From Streptomyces sp. Ru62 (GTDB lineage: Bacteria; Actinomycetota; Actinomycetes; Streptomycetales; Streptomycetaceae), in NCBI RefSeq assembly GCF_002920615.1, contig NZ_PQSU01000004.1, positions 62,001-126,000 of the forward strand: a DNA stretch of 64,000 bases. The letters run 5' to 3'. Made by a program: the position numbers and the translations under genes. Position 1 is the stretch's first letter; each line of letters starts with the position of its first letter. Below are positions 8,525 to 20,161 of this stretch, piece by piece. The notes below the pieces were generated by a model that was not told where the DNA came from, did not search any database, and was given only the letters and a program-made list of their open reading frames with translations.

Positions 8525-9826
8525 ATGTCTCCGCAGATCGTGATCGGCGCGATCGCGCTGGTCGTCGTGGCCTGGCTCGCCGCCTGCGCGGAGGCGGGCC
8601 TCGCCCGCGTCTCCAGCTTCCGCGCCGAGGAGGCCGTCAAGTCCGGCCGGCGCGGCAGCGCCCGGCTCGCCCAGGTCGCCGCCGACCCCACCCGCTATCT
8701 GAACGTGGCCCTGCTGGTCCGCGTGGCCTGCGAGATGGCCGCCGCGGCCCTGGTGACGTACGCCTGCCTCCAGGAGTTCGCCGCCACCTGGCAGGCCCTG
8801 CTGGTCGCCATCGGGGTCATGGTCCTCGTGTCCTACGTCGCCGTGGGGGTGTCCCCGCGCACGATCGGCCGCCAGCACCCGGTCAACACCGCCACCGCGG
8901 CGGCCTACGTGCTGCTGCCGCTGGCCCGGATCATGGGCCCCGTCCCCTCCCTGCTGATCCTCATCGGCAACGCCCTCACGCCCGGCAAGGGCTTCCGGCA
9001 CGGTCCCTTCGCCTCCGAGGCGGAGCTGCGCGCGCTGGTCGACCTCGCCGAGAAGGAGTCGCTGATCGAGGACGACGAGCGCCGGATGGTGCACTCGGTC
9101 TTCGAGCTGGGCGACACGCTGGTGCGCGAGGTCATGGTGCCGCGGACCGACCTGGTCACCATCGAGCGCTTCAAGACCATCCGGCAGGCCCTCACCCTCG
9201 CCCTGCGCTCCGGTTTCTCCCGCATCCCGGTCACCGGCGAGAGCGAGGACGACATCGTCGGGATCGTGTACCTGAAGGACCTGGTCCGCAAGACGCACAT
9301 CAGCCGGGACGCGGAGGGCGACCTGGTGTCCACGGCGATGCGCCCGGCCGTGTTCGTGCCCGACACCAAGAACGCCGGCGACCTGCTGCGCGAGATGCAG
9401 AAGGAACGCAACCACGTCGCCGTCGTCATCGACGAGTACGGCGGCACCGCCGGGATCGTCACCATCGAGGACATCCTGGAGGAGATCGTCGGCGAGATCA
9501 CCGACGAGTACGACCGGGAGCTCCCGCCCGTGGAGGACCTCGGCGACGACCGCTTCCGGGTCACCGCCCGCCTGGACATCACCGACCTGGGCGAGCTGTA
9601 CGGCCTGGAGGAGTACGACGACGAGGACGTGGAGACCGTCGGCGGGCTGCTCGCCAAGGCGCTCGGCCGCGTCCCCATCGCCGGGGCCTCCGCCGAGGTG
9701 GAACTGCCCGACGGGCGCAGCCTGCGCCTGACGGCGGAGGCCGCGGCCGGCCGCCGGAACAAGATCGTGACGGTGCTGGTGGAGCCCCTGCCCGTGCCCG
9801 TCGTCGAGGAGGAGCCGGCCGAGTGA
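8525..9826 (+). CDS. CorC/HlyC family membrane protein (CNNM and CBS domains)
   Basis: A 433-residue protein. Residues 1-180 form a CNNM/DUF21-type membrane domain with 3-4 helices, a CBS pair covers about 195-330 (including MVPRTDLVTI and IDEYGGTAGIVTIEDILEEIVGEI), and a C-terminal CorC/HlyC domain occupies about 345-425. Families of this layout act in Mg and Co export or tolerance; older annotation calls them hemolysin-like, but no toxin activity is implied. It starts 9 bases after ybeY and overlaps the next gene by 4 bases (GTGA). Confidence 0.9.
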   Translation: MSPQIVIGAIALVVVAWLAACAEAGLARVSSFRAEEAVKSGRRGSARLAQVAADPTRYLNVALLVRVACEMAAAALVTYACLQEFAATWQALLVAIGVMVLVSYVAVGVSPRTIGRQHPVNTATAAAYVLLPLARIMGPVPSLLILIGNALTPGKGFRHGPFASEAELRALVDLAEKESLIEDDERRMVHSVFELGDTLVREVMVPRTDLVTIERFKTIRQALTLALRSGFSRIPVTGESEDDIVGIVYLKDLVRKTHISRDAEGDLVSTAMRPAVFVPDTKNAGDLLREMQKERNHVAVVIDEYGGTAGIVTIEDILEEIVGEITDEYDRELPPVEDLGDDRFRVTARLDITDLGELYGLEEYDDEDVETVGGLLAKALGRVPIAGASAEVELPDGRSLRLTAEAAAGRRNKIVTVLVEPLPVPVVEEEPAE

Positions 9827-10182
9827 CGCCCCAGGAGCTGCGCGCCTTCTGCCTGTCCTTCAACGCGGCCGTGGAGGACTTCCCGTTCAGCCCGGAGATC
9901 TCGGTCTTCAAGGTGCTGGGCAAGATGTTCGCCCTGACCCACCTGGACGCGCGGCCCCTCACGGTCAACCTCAAGTGCGACCCGGAGGACGCCATCCGGC
10001 TGCGCGGCGAGCACGAGGGGCTGATCGTCCCCGGCTGGCACATGAACAAGCGGCACTGGAACACCGTGACGGTCGACGGGGAACTGCCGGACCGGTTGGT
10101 CCGGGAGCTGATCGAGGACTCGTACGACCTGGTGGTGGCCGGTCTGCCCCGGGCCGAGCGGCTGCGGCTCGACCGTCCGTGA
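9823..10182 (+). CDS. YjbR/MmcQ family DNA-binding-fold protein
   Basis: A 119-residue small protein. The N-terminal FCLSFNAAVEDFPF, central KMFALTHLD and NLKCDPEDAIRLR, then PGWHMNKRHWNTV are the recognised YjbR/MmcQ core. The family has a double-wing fold related to DNA-binding domains, but its biochemical role is not established. GTG at 9823 overlaps the corC stop (GTGA), so it is translationally coupled. It lies between corC and the CDA-like gene. Confidence 0.85.
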   Translation: MTPQELRAFCLSFNAAVEDFPFSPEISVFKVLGKMFALTHLDARPLTVNLKCDPEDAIRLRGEHEGLIVPGWHMNKRHWNTVTVDGELPDRLVRELIEDSYDLVVAGLPRAERLRLDRP

Positions 10183-10229
10183 GCGCACCCGTGCCGGGCG
10201 GGCCTCCCGGGGCTTCGTATGCTCGGGGC

Positions 10230-10583
10230 ATGACCGAGAGCAACGCGCTTGATCCCGAGGACCGCAAGATCGTCACCCTGGCCCGTTCCGCGCGGGCCCG
10301 CAACGGCGTGCCCGAGGGGGCGGCCGTGCGGGACGAGACCGGGCGCACCTATGTCGCCGGGTCGGTGGAGCTGGCCTCGCTGAAGCTGAGCGCGCTGCGT
10401 ACGGCGGTTGCCATGGCGGTGGCCTCGGGGGCGCGGTCGTTGGAGGCGGCGGCGGTGGTGAGCGACGCGGAGGCCCTGCCGGTGGAGGACCTGGCCGCTG
10501 TCGCCGACCTGGGCGGTCCTGAGACGCCGGTGCTGCTGGCCTCACCCGACGGCACTGTGCGGAGCACCGTTTCCGCCGGCTGA
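10230..10583 (+). CDS. Cytidine-deaminase-fold protein lacking zinc ligands
   Basis: A 117-residue protein with the length and layout of a CDA-fold domain: VTLARSARARNG near the N-terminus, a central GRTYVAGSVELASLKLSALRTAVAMAVASGA and a later VLLASPDG. In active cytidine deaminases the central helix carries C-A-E and a second helix P-C-x-x-C; here these positions read L-S-A-L-R and no Cys pair is present anywhere. I therefore expect no deaminase activity. Actinobacteria keep a similar small gene between corC and era, suggesting a structural or regulatory role in this RNA-linked block. Start ATG 10230. Confidence 0.75.
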   Translation: MTESNALDPEDRKIVTLARSARARNGVPEGAAVRDETGRTYVAGSVELASLKLSALRTAVAMAVASGARSLEAAAVVSDAEALPVEDLAAVADLGGPETPVLLASPDGTVRSTVSAG

Positions 10584-10644
10584 GCGATTCCCACCCGCCT
10601 GCCCGTTGCTCTCGGCTGACAGGTTGCCGCCGGGGCGCTGCTGG

Positions 10645-12293
<1,649 letters not shown>

Positions 12294-12340
12294 GGGCGTC
12301 TCCAACGGGTGGGGGCTGCGTCAGAGGGTCACCGGTGTGC

Positions 12341-12378
12341 GTTTCCGGTCGCGTACGGGTGTGTTTCCGTGACGTTTC
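12341..12378 (-). promoter_or_regulatory. GlnR-type binding array upstream of amtB
   Basis: On the minus strand GAAAC occurs at 12378-12374, 12367-12363 and 12345-12341, with GTACG at 12356-12352 between the second and third. All four start exactly 11 bases apart, the helical spacing of the a-b half sites of streptomycete GlnR boxes (gTnAc-n6-GaAAc). The b-type halves match fully; the a-type halves are imperfect. This fits nitrogen-starvation control of the amtB-glnK pair. The era promoter must lie in the same 174-base gap. Confidence 0.6.
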
Positions 12379-12467
12379 GTTGCGTGCGGGTTTCCGGAAG
12401 CTCACCGCCCGGGGTGCGCGGTGGCCGTGGTGCGGCGCCGCTCTGTGGATCAGGGAGAATGGGCGGC

Positions 12468-13421
12468 ATGAGCGTTCGCACCCAGACTTCCGAGCAGCCG
12501 GCCGAGACCGCCCACCGCGCCGGCTTCGCCTGCTTCGTGGGCCGCCCCAACGCGGGCAAGTCCACCCTCACGAACGCTCTCGTCGGGCAGAAGGTGGCGA
12601 TCACCTCCAACCGGCCCCAGACCACCCGGCACACGGTGCGGGGCATCGTGCACCGGCCCGAGGCCCAGCTCATCCTGGTCGACACCCCCGGGCTGCACAA
12701 GCCGCGCACGCTGCTCGGCGAACGCCTCAACGACGTGGTCCGCACCACCTGGGCCGAGGTCGACGTGATCGGCTTCTGCCTGCCGGCGGACCAGAAGATC
12801 GGCCCGGGCGACCGGTTCATCGCGAAGGAACTGGCGGGGATCAGGAAGACCCCGAAGGTCGCCATCGTGACGAAGACCGACCTCGTCGACTCCAAGACCC
12901 TCGCCGAGCAGCTCATCGCCATCGACCAGCTCGGCAAGGAGCTGGGCATCGAGTGGGCGGAGATCGTGCCGGTGTCGGCGGTCGGGTCCAAGCAGGTGGA
13001 CCTCCTGGCCGACCTCCTGATCCCGCTGCTGCCGGAGGGGCCCGCCCTCTATCCCGAGGGCGACCTGACGGACGAGCCCGAGCAGGTGATGGTGGCCGAG
13101 CTGATCCGCGAGGCCGCGCTGGAGGGTGTCCGGGACGAGCTGCCGCACTCCATCGCGGTCGTCGTCGAGGAGATGCTGCCGCGCGAGGACCGGCCCGCCG
13201 ACCGCCCGCTGCTGGACATCCACGCCAACGTCTACATCGAGCGCCCCAGCCAGAAGGGCATCATCATCGGCCCCAAGGGCAAGCGCCTGAAGGAGGTCGG
13301 CATCAAGTCCCGCAAGCACATCGAGGCGCTGCTGGGAACGCCCGTCTTCCTGGACCTGCACGTGAAGGTGGCCAAGGACTGGCAGCGGGACCCGAAGCAG
13401 CTGCGCAGGCTGGGGTTCTAA
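12468..13421 (+). CDS. era: GTPase Era
   Basis: A 317-residue Era with a G1 loop GRPNAGKS at 25-32, effector QTTRHTVRG, G3 DTPGLHK, G4 TKTD and G5 VSAV, followed by the KH domain with GPKGKRLKEVG. Era binds the 3' end of 16S rRNA and assists 30S assembly. ATG at 12468 is chosen because AGGGAG lies about 10 bases upstream; an ATG at 12459 would be too close to it. It overlaps the convergent XRE gene by 4 bases at the stop codons. Confidence 0.96.
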   Translation: MSVRTQTSEQPAETAHRAGFACFVGRPNAGKSTLTNALVGQKVAITSNRPQTTRHTVRGIVHRPEAQLILVDTPGLHKPRTLLGERLNDVVRTTWAEVDVIGFCLPADQKIGPGDRFIAKELAGIRKTPKVAIVTKTDLVDSKTLAEQLIAIDQLGKELGIEWAEIVPVSAVGSKQVDLLADLLIPLLPEGPALYPEGDLTDEPEQVMVAELIREAALEGVRDELPHSIAVVVEEMLPREDRPADRPLLDIHANVYIERPSQKGIIIGPKGKRLKEVGIKSRKHIEALLGTPVFLDLHVKVAKDWQRDPKQLRRLGF

Positions 13422-14272
13422 CCGACGGCTTCCGTGGGGGTCATGTCCTGCGTCCCCACCACCCGTAGCAGCTGCAGCCTCTCGTGCGACTCGGTGCCGG
13501 GCCGGGCCGTGTGGATGATGAGGTGGTGGTGGCTGTGGTGGCTCAGCAGGACCTCGCAGTCCAGTTCCAGCAGGCCCACCACCGGGTGCAGGAAGCGCTT
13601 GGTGCCCGGGCGGCGCAGGGACACCTCGTGTTCCTCCCAGAGCCGGGCGAACTCCTCGCTCTCCGCGCGGAGTTCGGCCACCAGAGCCGCCGGTTCCGGG
13701 TCGTCGGGGCGGGCCGCGGCCACCGCACGGAGGTTGGCCACGTGGTCCCGGGCGTGCGCCGGAAGGTCCTCCGGCGGGAACAGCGCGCGAGCCGTGGGGT
13801 CCAGGAAGAACCGGCGGGTGAGGTTCCGCTCGCGCGGCGGGCGGGTGAGCACGTCTCCGACCAGCGCCTTGGCCAGCGCGTTCTGCGCCAGAACCGCCCC
13901 CAAGTCCGTGACCACCTGCGCCGGTGAGTCGTACAGCCGGTCCAGGACCAGCAGCAGTCCGGGCCGGACATGGGCCGAGGCCGCGTCCCGGCGCGGCGGC
14001 TCCTCGCCCACCAGGTGGAACAGGTGGTCGCGTTCGTCGTCCGTCAGCCGCAGCGCCCGCGCCAGCGCGGTGAGCATCTGCCGGGACGGGCGCGGACCCC
14101 GGGACTGCTCCAGGCGCGTGTAGTAGTCGACCGACATCCCGGCCAGTGCAGCGACCTCCTCCCGGCGCAGCCCGGGGGTGCGGCGGCGGGCGCCGGGCGC
14201 CAGGCCCACGTCGGACGGTTCCAGACGGGCGCGGCCACGGCGCAGGAAGTCGGCGAGTTCGGCTCGGTTCAC
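13418..14272 (-). CDS. XRE-family regulator with MmyB-like ligand-binding domain
   Basis: A 284-residue regulator. Residues 1-90 are an HTH of the type RRTPGLRREEVAALAGMSVDYYTRLEQ; residues 100-280 are the MmyB-like (MLTR) putative ligand-binding domain, including FFLDPTARALF and EHEVSLRRPGTKRFLHPVVG. Streptomycetes have many of these, usually beside an oxidoreductase or exporter that they control. It is divergent from an NAD-dependent epimerase-like gene with a 135-base shared promoter region, so control of that gene is likely. GTG at 14272 follows a GGAGGGG site. Confidence 0.88.
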   Translation of the reverse strand: MNRAELADFLRRGRARLEPSDVGLAPGARRRTPGLRREEVAALAGMSVDYYTRLEQSRGPRPSRQMLTALARALRLTDDERDHLFHLVGEEPPRRDAASAHVRPGLLLVLDRLYDSPAQVVTDLGAVLAQNALAKALVGDVLTRPPRERNLTRRFFLDPTARALFPPEDLPAHARDHVANLRAVAAARPDDPEPAALVAELRAESEEFARLWEEHEVSLRRPGTKRFLHPVVGLLELDCEVLLSHHSHHHLIIHTARPGTESHERLQLLRVVGTQDMTPTEAVG

Positions 14273-14407
14273 CCCTCCAGGCTGCGGCAGACCGGCCCGC
14301 TTATCCAGGGACTGTCGATCCCCCGATCAGGAGGTCTCTCCCGTCGGCGCCGCCCGCCGCCGAGGCTGGGGGCACCGAACGAGACGCGATCGAGAAGGAG
14401 CACCACC

Positions 14408-15253
14408 ATGCTGACCCTGGTCACCGGAGCCACCGGACAGGTGGGCCGTGGATTCGTCCCCCGCCTGCTCGCCCAGGCCCGGCCCGGCGAGCGGGTGCGG
14501 GTGATCGTCCGCGACGAGGCCCGCGCCGCCGCCCTCGCCGAGCGCGGCGCCGAGGTCGTCGTCGGCGACCTGCGCGACACCGACGTCCTCGGCAAGGCGC
14601 TCACCGAAGTGGACGCCGTCGTGAACATCGCGGCCTCCTTCCGGGGCGTGACCGACGAGGAGATGCGGGCCGTCAACCGGGACGCAGCGCTGGAGCTGGG
14701 CCGGGCGGCCGTCGCCTCCGGGGTACGGCGGTTCGTGCAGACCAGCACCATCCTGGTGTACGGCGCCGGACGCGGCCGACCGCACGTCGAGGACGACCCC
14801 ACCGTGCCCGGCGGTCCGATGTGGATGACGTACCCCGAGTCCAAACGGGAGGCCGAGCTGGGGCTGCTGGCGCTGGACGGGCTGGACGTCCGGATCGGCC
14901 GCCTCGCCTTCGTCTACGGCGAGGGCGACCCGCACCTGCCGGGCATCACCCGCTGGACCGCGACCCAGCCGGCCACCAAGCGGCACCACCTGGTGCACGT
15001 CGCCGACACCGCCCAGGGCCTGCTGCGCCTGCTGTACGCCCCCGGCGCCGACGGCCGCGTCTACAACATCGCCGACGACGCCCCGGTCACCGCTCTGGAG
15101 ATCCACCAGCTCCTCGGCGCGGAACCGCCGGCGGACGGACCCGACCCCGACCCCTGGTACGGCATCGCCTCCACCGACCGCATCCGCCGCGAGCTGGGTT
15201 ACCGGCCCTCCTTCCCGACCCTGTGTTCAGCGCGGGACGCCGGAGCCCTGTGA
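14408..15253 (+). CDS. NAD(P)-dependent epimerase/dehydratase-like protein
   Basis: A 281-residue extended-SDR protein. TGATGQVG near residue 6 is the glycine-rich nucleotide site; VVVGDLRD, STILVYG and a later YPESK (Tyr-x-x-x-Lys pair) follow. The C-terminus is shorter than in sugar-nucleotide epimerases. Substrate unknown. It is divergent from the XRE regulator, the usual layout for a regulated redox gene. Its 3' end overlaps the convergent glycosidase gene by 27 bases, so the extreme C-terminus may have been altered by drift. Confidence 0.82.
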   Translation: MLTLVTGATGQVGRGFVPRLLAQARPGERVRVIVRDEARAAALAERGAEVVVGDLRDTDVLGKALTEVDAVVNIAASFRGVTDEEMRAVNRDAALELGRAAVASGVRRFVQTSTILVYGAGRGRPHVEDDPTVPGGPMWMTYPESKREAELGLLALDGLDVRIGRLAFVYGEGDPHLPGITRWTATQPATKRHHLVHVADTAQGLLRLLYAPGADGRVYNIADDAPVTALEIHQLLGAEPPADGPDPDPWYGIASTDRIRRELGYRPSFPTLCSARDAGAL

Positions 15254-16570
15254 GGGCGGGCGCTGGGCCCTCAGCAGCTCCCGGAACCAGTGGTAGGAGG
15301 CCTTGGGCGTGCGCTCCAGCGTCTCGAAGTCCACGTGCACCAGGCCGAACCTGCGGGTGTAGCCCTCGGCCCACTCGAAGTTGTCCATGAGGGACCACAC
15401 GAAGTACCCGCGCACGTCGACCCCGGCCTCGATCGCCCGGTACAGGGCCTGGACGTGGGCGTCCAGGTAGGTGATGCGGTCCTGGTCGTCGACGCCCTCG
15501 TAGGAGCAGCCGTTCTCGGTGATGACGACGGGCGGCAGCCGTTCGCCGTAGCGCTCACGGAACCCGGTGAGCAGCTCCGTCAGCCCTTCCGGTACGACGG
15601 GCCAGCCGAAGTCGGTCACCGGCCGGCCCTCGATCTCCCGTACGGAGAAGGGGAGTCCGGCCGGCACCGTCAGCCCGCCGAACTCGGTGTCGGTGCCCTG
15701 CGGGGCGCCCACCCGGGTCGGGGCATAGTAGTTGACGCCGTACCAGTCGACCGGCTCGGCGATCACCTTCAGATCGGCCTCGACGTCCCCCGGCATCAGC
15801 TCGCCCATGCCCTCGGGGTACGTCCCCAGGAGGACCGGCTCGGCGAACAGGCGGTTGAGCAGGAGGTCGTAGAAGCCGGCCGCCTCCACGTCCGCCGGCT
15901 CCGGTGAGGCCGGCCAGGCCGGGCCGTGGGAGTTGGCGATGCCGATGTCCGTGGCGCCGGCCGCGCGCAGGGCCCGTACCGCGAGGCCGTGGGCGAGGAG
16001 CTGGTGGTGGGCGACCGGGAGGGCGTCGAACAGCAGCCGCCGGCCGGGGGCGTGGGCGCCGATCGCGTGCCCCAGGAGGGTGTGTTCGGCGGGCTCGTTG
16101 AGGGTGATCCACGTGTGCACCCGGTCGCCGAGCCGGTCCGCCACCACCGCCACGTGATCGGCGAACCGGGCCGCCGTGTCCCGGTCCAGCCAGTCCAGGT
16201 CCGCCGGCAGGTCCCAGTGGAAGAGGGTCGGGACCGGCCGCACGCCGGCCGCGCACAGCTCGTCCACCAGACGGTCGTAGAAGTCCGCGCCGCCGGGGGA
16301 GTTCACCCGGGGCCAGGAGACCGAGAAGCGGTAGGCGTCCACGCCGAGACCGGCGAGGAGGGCCACGTCCTCCCGGTAGCGGTGGTAGTGGTCGCAGGCC
16401 ACCGCCGCCGTCGAGCCGTCCTTCACCCGCCCGGGCCCGGCCGTGAACACGTCCCAGACGGACGGCTCCCGCTCCTCGGCCGCGCCCTCGATCTGGTGGG
16501 CGGAGGTCGACACGCCCCACAGGAAGCCGGGCGGGAACCGGGGGATCGCCGTGCCTGCGTCAGTCGCCAT
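15227..16570 (-). CDS. GH1 family beta-glucosidase
   Basis: A 447-residue GH1 enzyme of normal length. The N-terminal FPPGFLWGVSTSAHQIEGA is the GH1 signature, TLNEP at 157-160 gives acid/base Glu159, and ITENG gives nucleophile Glu352. WSLMDNFEWAEGY binds the sugar. No signal peptide, so it is probably cytoplasmic and hydrolyses imported beta-glucosides. ATG at 16570 is preferred over in-frame upstream codons because families begin a few residues before FPPGFLWG. No LacI regulator or sugar ABC genes are adjacent, so its inducer is unclear. Confidence 0.93.
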   Translation of the reverse strand: MATDAGTAIPRFPPGFLWGVSTSAHQIEGAAEEREPSVWDVFTAGPGRVKDGSTAAVACDHYHRYREDVALLAGLGVDAYRFSVSWPRVNSPGGADFYDRLVDELCAAGVRPVPTLFHWDLPADLDWLDRDTAARFADHVAVVADRLGDRVHTWITLNEPAEHTLLGHAIGAHAPGRRLLFDALPVAHHQLLAHGLAVRALRAAGATDIGIANSHGPAWPASPEPADVEAAGFYDLLLNRLFAEPVLLGTYPEGMGELMPGDVEADLKVIAEPVDWYGVNYYAPTRVGAPQGTDTEFGGLTVPAGLPFSVREIEGRPVTDFGWPVVPEGLTELLTGFRERYGERLPPVVITENGCSYEGVDDQDRITYLDAHVQALYRAIEAGVDVRGYFVWSLMDNFEWAEGYTRRFGLVHVDFETLERTPKASYHWFRELLRAQRPPSQGSGVPR

Positions 16571-16627
16571 GGCCGGATCATCCGTACCGGCGGTAACGGA
16601 AGTCAACGCCCTTGCGTCGGGCGGCCG

Positions 16628-16894
16628 TTACGCGCCCTCCTTCAGCACCCGGGAGACCAGCTCCCGCTGGGCCTCGGTCAGCCGGGGATCCGCCGCGTAC
16701 ACCGTGCGGCCGTCCACGGTGATCTCGTAGTGGAAGCCGTCCGGGACGCCCGCCTCGGGCGCGCCCCGGCCGGACGCGAGGGCGCGTTCGGCCAGGGACT
16801 GCCACTCGTGGGCGTCGGGCCGGCCCGAGGTGTCCACCTCGGCCCGGCGCTCGATGCCCGCGAAACCGCCCGTGCGCCGCACTCGAATACGCAT
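16628..16894 (-). CDS. Emfourin-type protealysin inhibitor (small protein)
   Basis: An 88-residue protein reading MRIRVRRTGGFAGIERR, then a Trp-Gln-Ser-Leu block, then FHYEITVDGR and a C-terminal helix. The MxIxVxRTGGFAGI start and the short all-soluble layout match emfourins, inhibitors encoded beside protealysin-like metalloproteases. It starts 21 bases downstream of the M4 protease stop on the same strand, which strongly supports the pairing. Expected role: a tight-binding inhibitor of the neighbouring protease. There is no signal peptide on either partner. Confidence 0.8.
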   Translation of the reverse strand: MRIRVRRTGGFAGIERRAEVDTSGRPDAHEWQSLAERALASGRGAPEAGVPDGFHYEITVDGRTVYAADPRLTEAQRELVSRVLKEGA

Positions 16895-16915
16895 GGGTCT
16901 CTGTGTAGTACGGAA

Positions 16916-17998
16916 CTACAGCGTCCGCACCCCCACCTGTTCCCACGCCTTCTGCACGGCCTGCAGTTCGTCCCCGGCGCCGTACCGCTCCCGGGCCGCC
17001 TTCACCGTCAGCGTGGCGAAGTCGGCGAAGAGGGCGTTCTCCTTCAGTTCGCCGCCGGTCAGCACGTCGTACCAGATCTGCCCGGCCTTCTCCCAGGCGT
17101 AGCCGCCGAGGGCGGTGGCGGCCAGGTAGAAGGCGTGGTTGGGGATGCCGGAGTTGATGTGCACGCCGCCGTTGTCGCGGCCGGTGCGGACGTAGTCCTC
17201 CATCTTCGCCGGCTGCGGGTCCTTGCCGAGGACGTCGTCGTCGTACGCGGTGCCCGGGGCCTTCATCGAGCGCAGGGCGGTGCCGGTGACGCGCGGTGCG
17301 AGGAGCCCGGCGCCGATCAGCCAGTCGGCCTCGGCGGCGGTCTGGCCGAGGGTGTACTGCTTGATCAGCGAGCCGAAGACGTCCGAGACCGACTCGTTCA
17401 GGGCGCCCGACTGGCCGTAGTACTCCAGGTTCGCGGTGTGCTGGGTGACGCCGTGGGTCAGTTCGTGCCCGATGACGTCGACGGGGAGGGTGAAGTCGAG
17501 GAAGATCTCGTTGTCGCCGTCGCCGAACACCATCTGCTCGCCGTTCCAGAAGGCGTTGTCGTAGTTCTCGCCGAAGTGCACGGTGGCGTCGAGCGGCATC
17601 CCGTTGTCGTCGATGGAGTGCCGGCCGTAGATCTTGAGGTACAGCTCGAAGGTGGCGCCGAGGCCCGCGTAGGCGCGGTTGACCGTGGCGTCGGAGCCGG
17701 GCTCGGAGCCCTCCTCGCGGACCTTGGTGCCGGGCAGGTCCTGGGTGTGCTCGGCGTCGTAGACGGTGCGGTGCGGCTTGTCGGCGGCGGCACCCGCGGG
17801 CGGGGCGGCGGAGGTGGCACCGATCACCGTGGTCAGGCGGCGCTTGGTGCGCTGGTAGGCGTCGTGCTCCAGGGACCGGCGGGCCGGGCCGGAGAGCGCG
17901 GGATCCTCGTTGCGGGCGATCCTGTCGAGGACGTGCGGCGGCACGATCGTGCAGAAGACGGGCTGGAAGCCCCCGTTGGTCGTCATGTTCCGCACCAT
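16916..17998 (-). CDS. M4 metalloprotease, protealysin-like
   Basis: A 360-residue thermolysin-family protease. HELTH at 178-182 has the zinc His pair and catalytic Glu179; NESVSD at 201-206 gives the third ligand Glu202; a late VHINSGIPNHAFY has the substrate His region. It lacks a signal peptide and the long FTP/PepSY propeptide; instead a short prosegment carries CTIVPPHVLDRIA, the protealysin-type precursor motif. I took ATG 17998; ATG 17986 is equally possible and neither has a clear ribosome site. The emfourin-like inhibitor gene follows directly. Confidence 0.9.
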   Translation of the reverse strand: MVRNMTTNGGFQPVFCTIVPPHVLDRIARNEDPALSGPARRSLEHDAYQRTKRRLTTVIGATSAAPPAGAAADKPHRTVYDAEHTQDLPGTKVREEGSEPGSDATVNRAYAGLGATFELYLKIYGRHSIDDNGMPLDATVHFGENYDNAFWNGEQMVFGDGDNEIFLDFTLPVDVIGHELTHGVTQHTANLEYYGQSGALNESVSDVFGSLIKQYTLGQTAAEADWLIGAGLLAPRVTGTALRSMKAPGTAYDDDVLGKDPQPAKMEDYVRTGRDNGGVHINSGIPNHAFYLAATALGGYAWEKAGQIWYDVLTGGELKENALFADFATLTVKAARERYGAGDELQAVQKAWEQVGVRTL

Positions 17999-18107
17999 TG
18001 CACTGTGTGAACTGACTGTCACTAGCTGCCACCATGATTGGTGAAATACCAGGACACGAAACGCAACAGACCGTGACGGTGTGGTAGGGCGATGTGGCGC
18101 GCCGCAC

Positions 18108-18139
18108 TTTTTGTCCCTTTTTGTCATGCGGTCCCGCAT
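18108..18139. promoter_or_regulatory. Intergenic repeats between the M4 protease and the leuA leader
   Basis: Two exact copies of TTTTTGTC begin 10 bases apart (18108 and 18118) and run into a perfect 14-base hairpin, ATGCGG-TC-CCGCAT, at 18126-18139. The tract is T-rich on the plus strand compared with its surroundings. It lies in the divergent region between the protease and leuA and may hold promoter or operator elements for either; I cannot assign a factor. Confidence 0.35.
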
Positions 18140-18190
18140 ACTGGGACAGGCCCGCGCGCCCGGAACGGCTCGGCTAGGCTGCGGAACATC

Positions 18191-18238
18191 ATGCGTTCCT
18201 GGCTGCTTCTTCTTAGCTGCCGCGGCGAGGGCCTGTAG
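18191..18238 (+). promoter_or_regulatory. leuA leader peptide / attenuator
   Basis: A 15-codon reading frame MRSWLLLLSCRGEGL with four consecutive Leu codons (CTG CTT CTT CTT) ends 89 bases before leuA. CTT is a rare codon in such a high-GC genome, which favours stalling when charged Leu-tRNA is scarce. Leader peptides of this kind precede leuA in streptomycetes and belong to ribosome-mediated attenuation. TAGGCT at 18175-18180 is a candidate -10. Downstream the RNA can form GTCG-AGGC-CGAC next to the stop codon and contains the CGGATATCCG dyad at 18293-18302; I do not see a classic T-tract terminator. Confidence 0.8.
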
Positions 18239-18312
18239 TCGAGGCCGACTCCCTCCCCGCGGAGCTTGGCGTTGCGTCGTCGGCCGTCCACTCGGATATC
18301 CGGACATCCTGA

Positions 18313-20049
<1,737 letters not shown>

Positions 20050-20071
20050 ACCCCGTCTGACCGGCCCCTTC

Positions 20072-20107
20072 GGCGCCCTGACCGCTGGACACGGCGGCCA
20101 GGGCGCC
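20072..20107 (+). terminator. leuA terminator hairpin
   Basis: GGCGCCCTG pairs with CAGGGCGCC at 20099-20107, with an inner CCGC/GCGG pair, and is followed by GTCGTTTA. It lies 22 bases after the leuA stop codon. The stem is strong and the weak T tract is normal for this GC content, so this is a likely intrinsic terminator. Confidence 0.75.
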
Positions 20108-20161
20108 GTCGTTTATCGGCCACCGCGCCCCTCAGGTCACAGAAAGGTCTCTTACGGGGTA

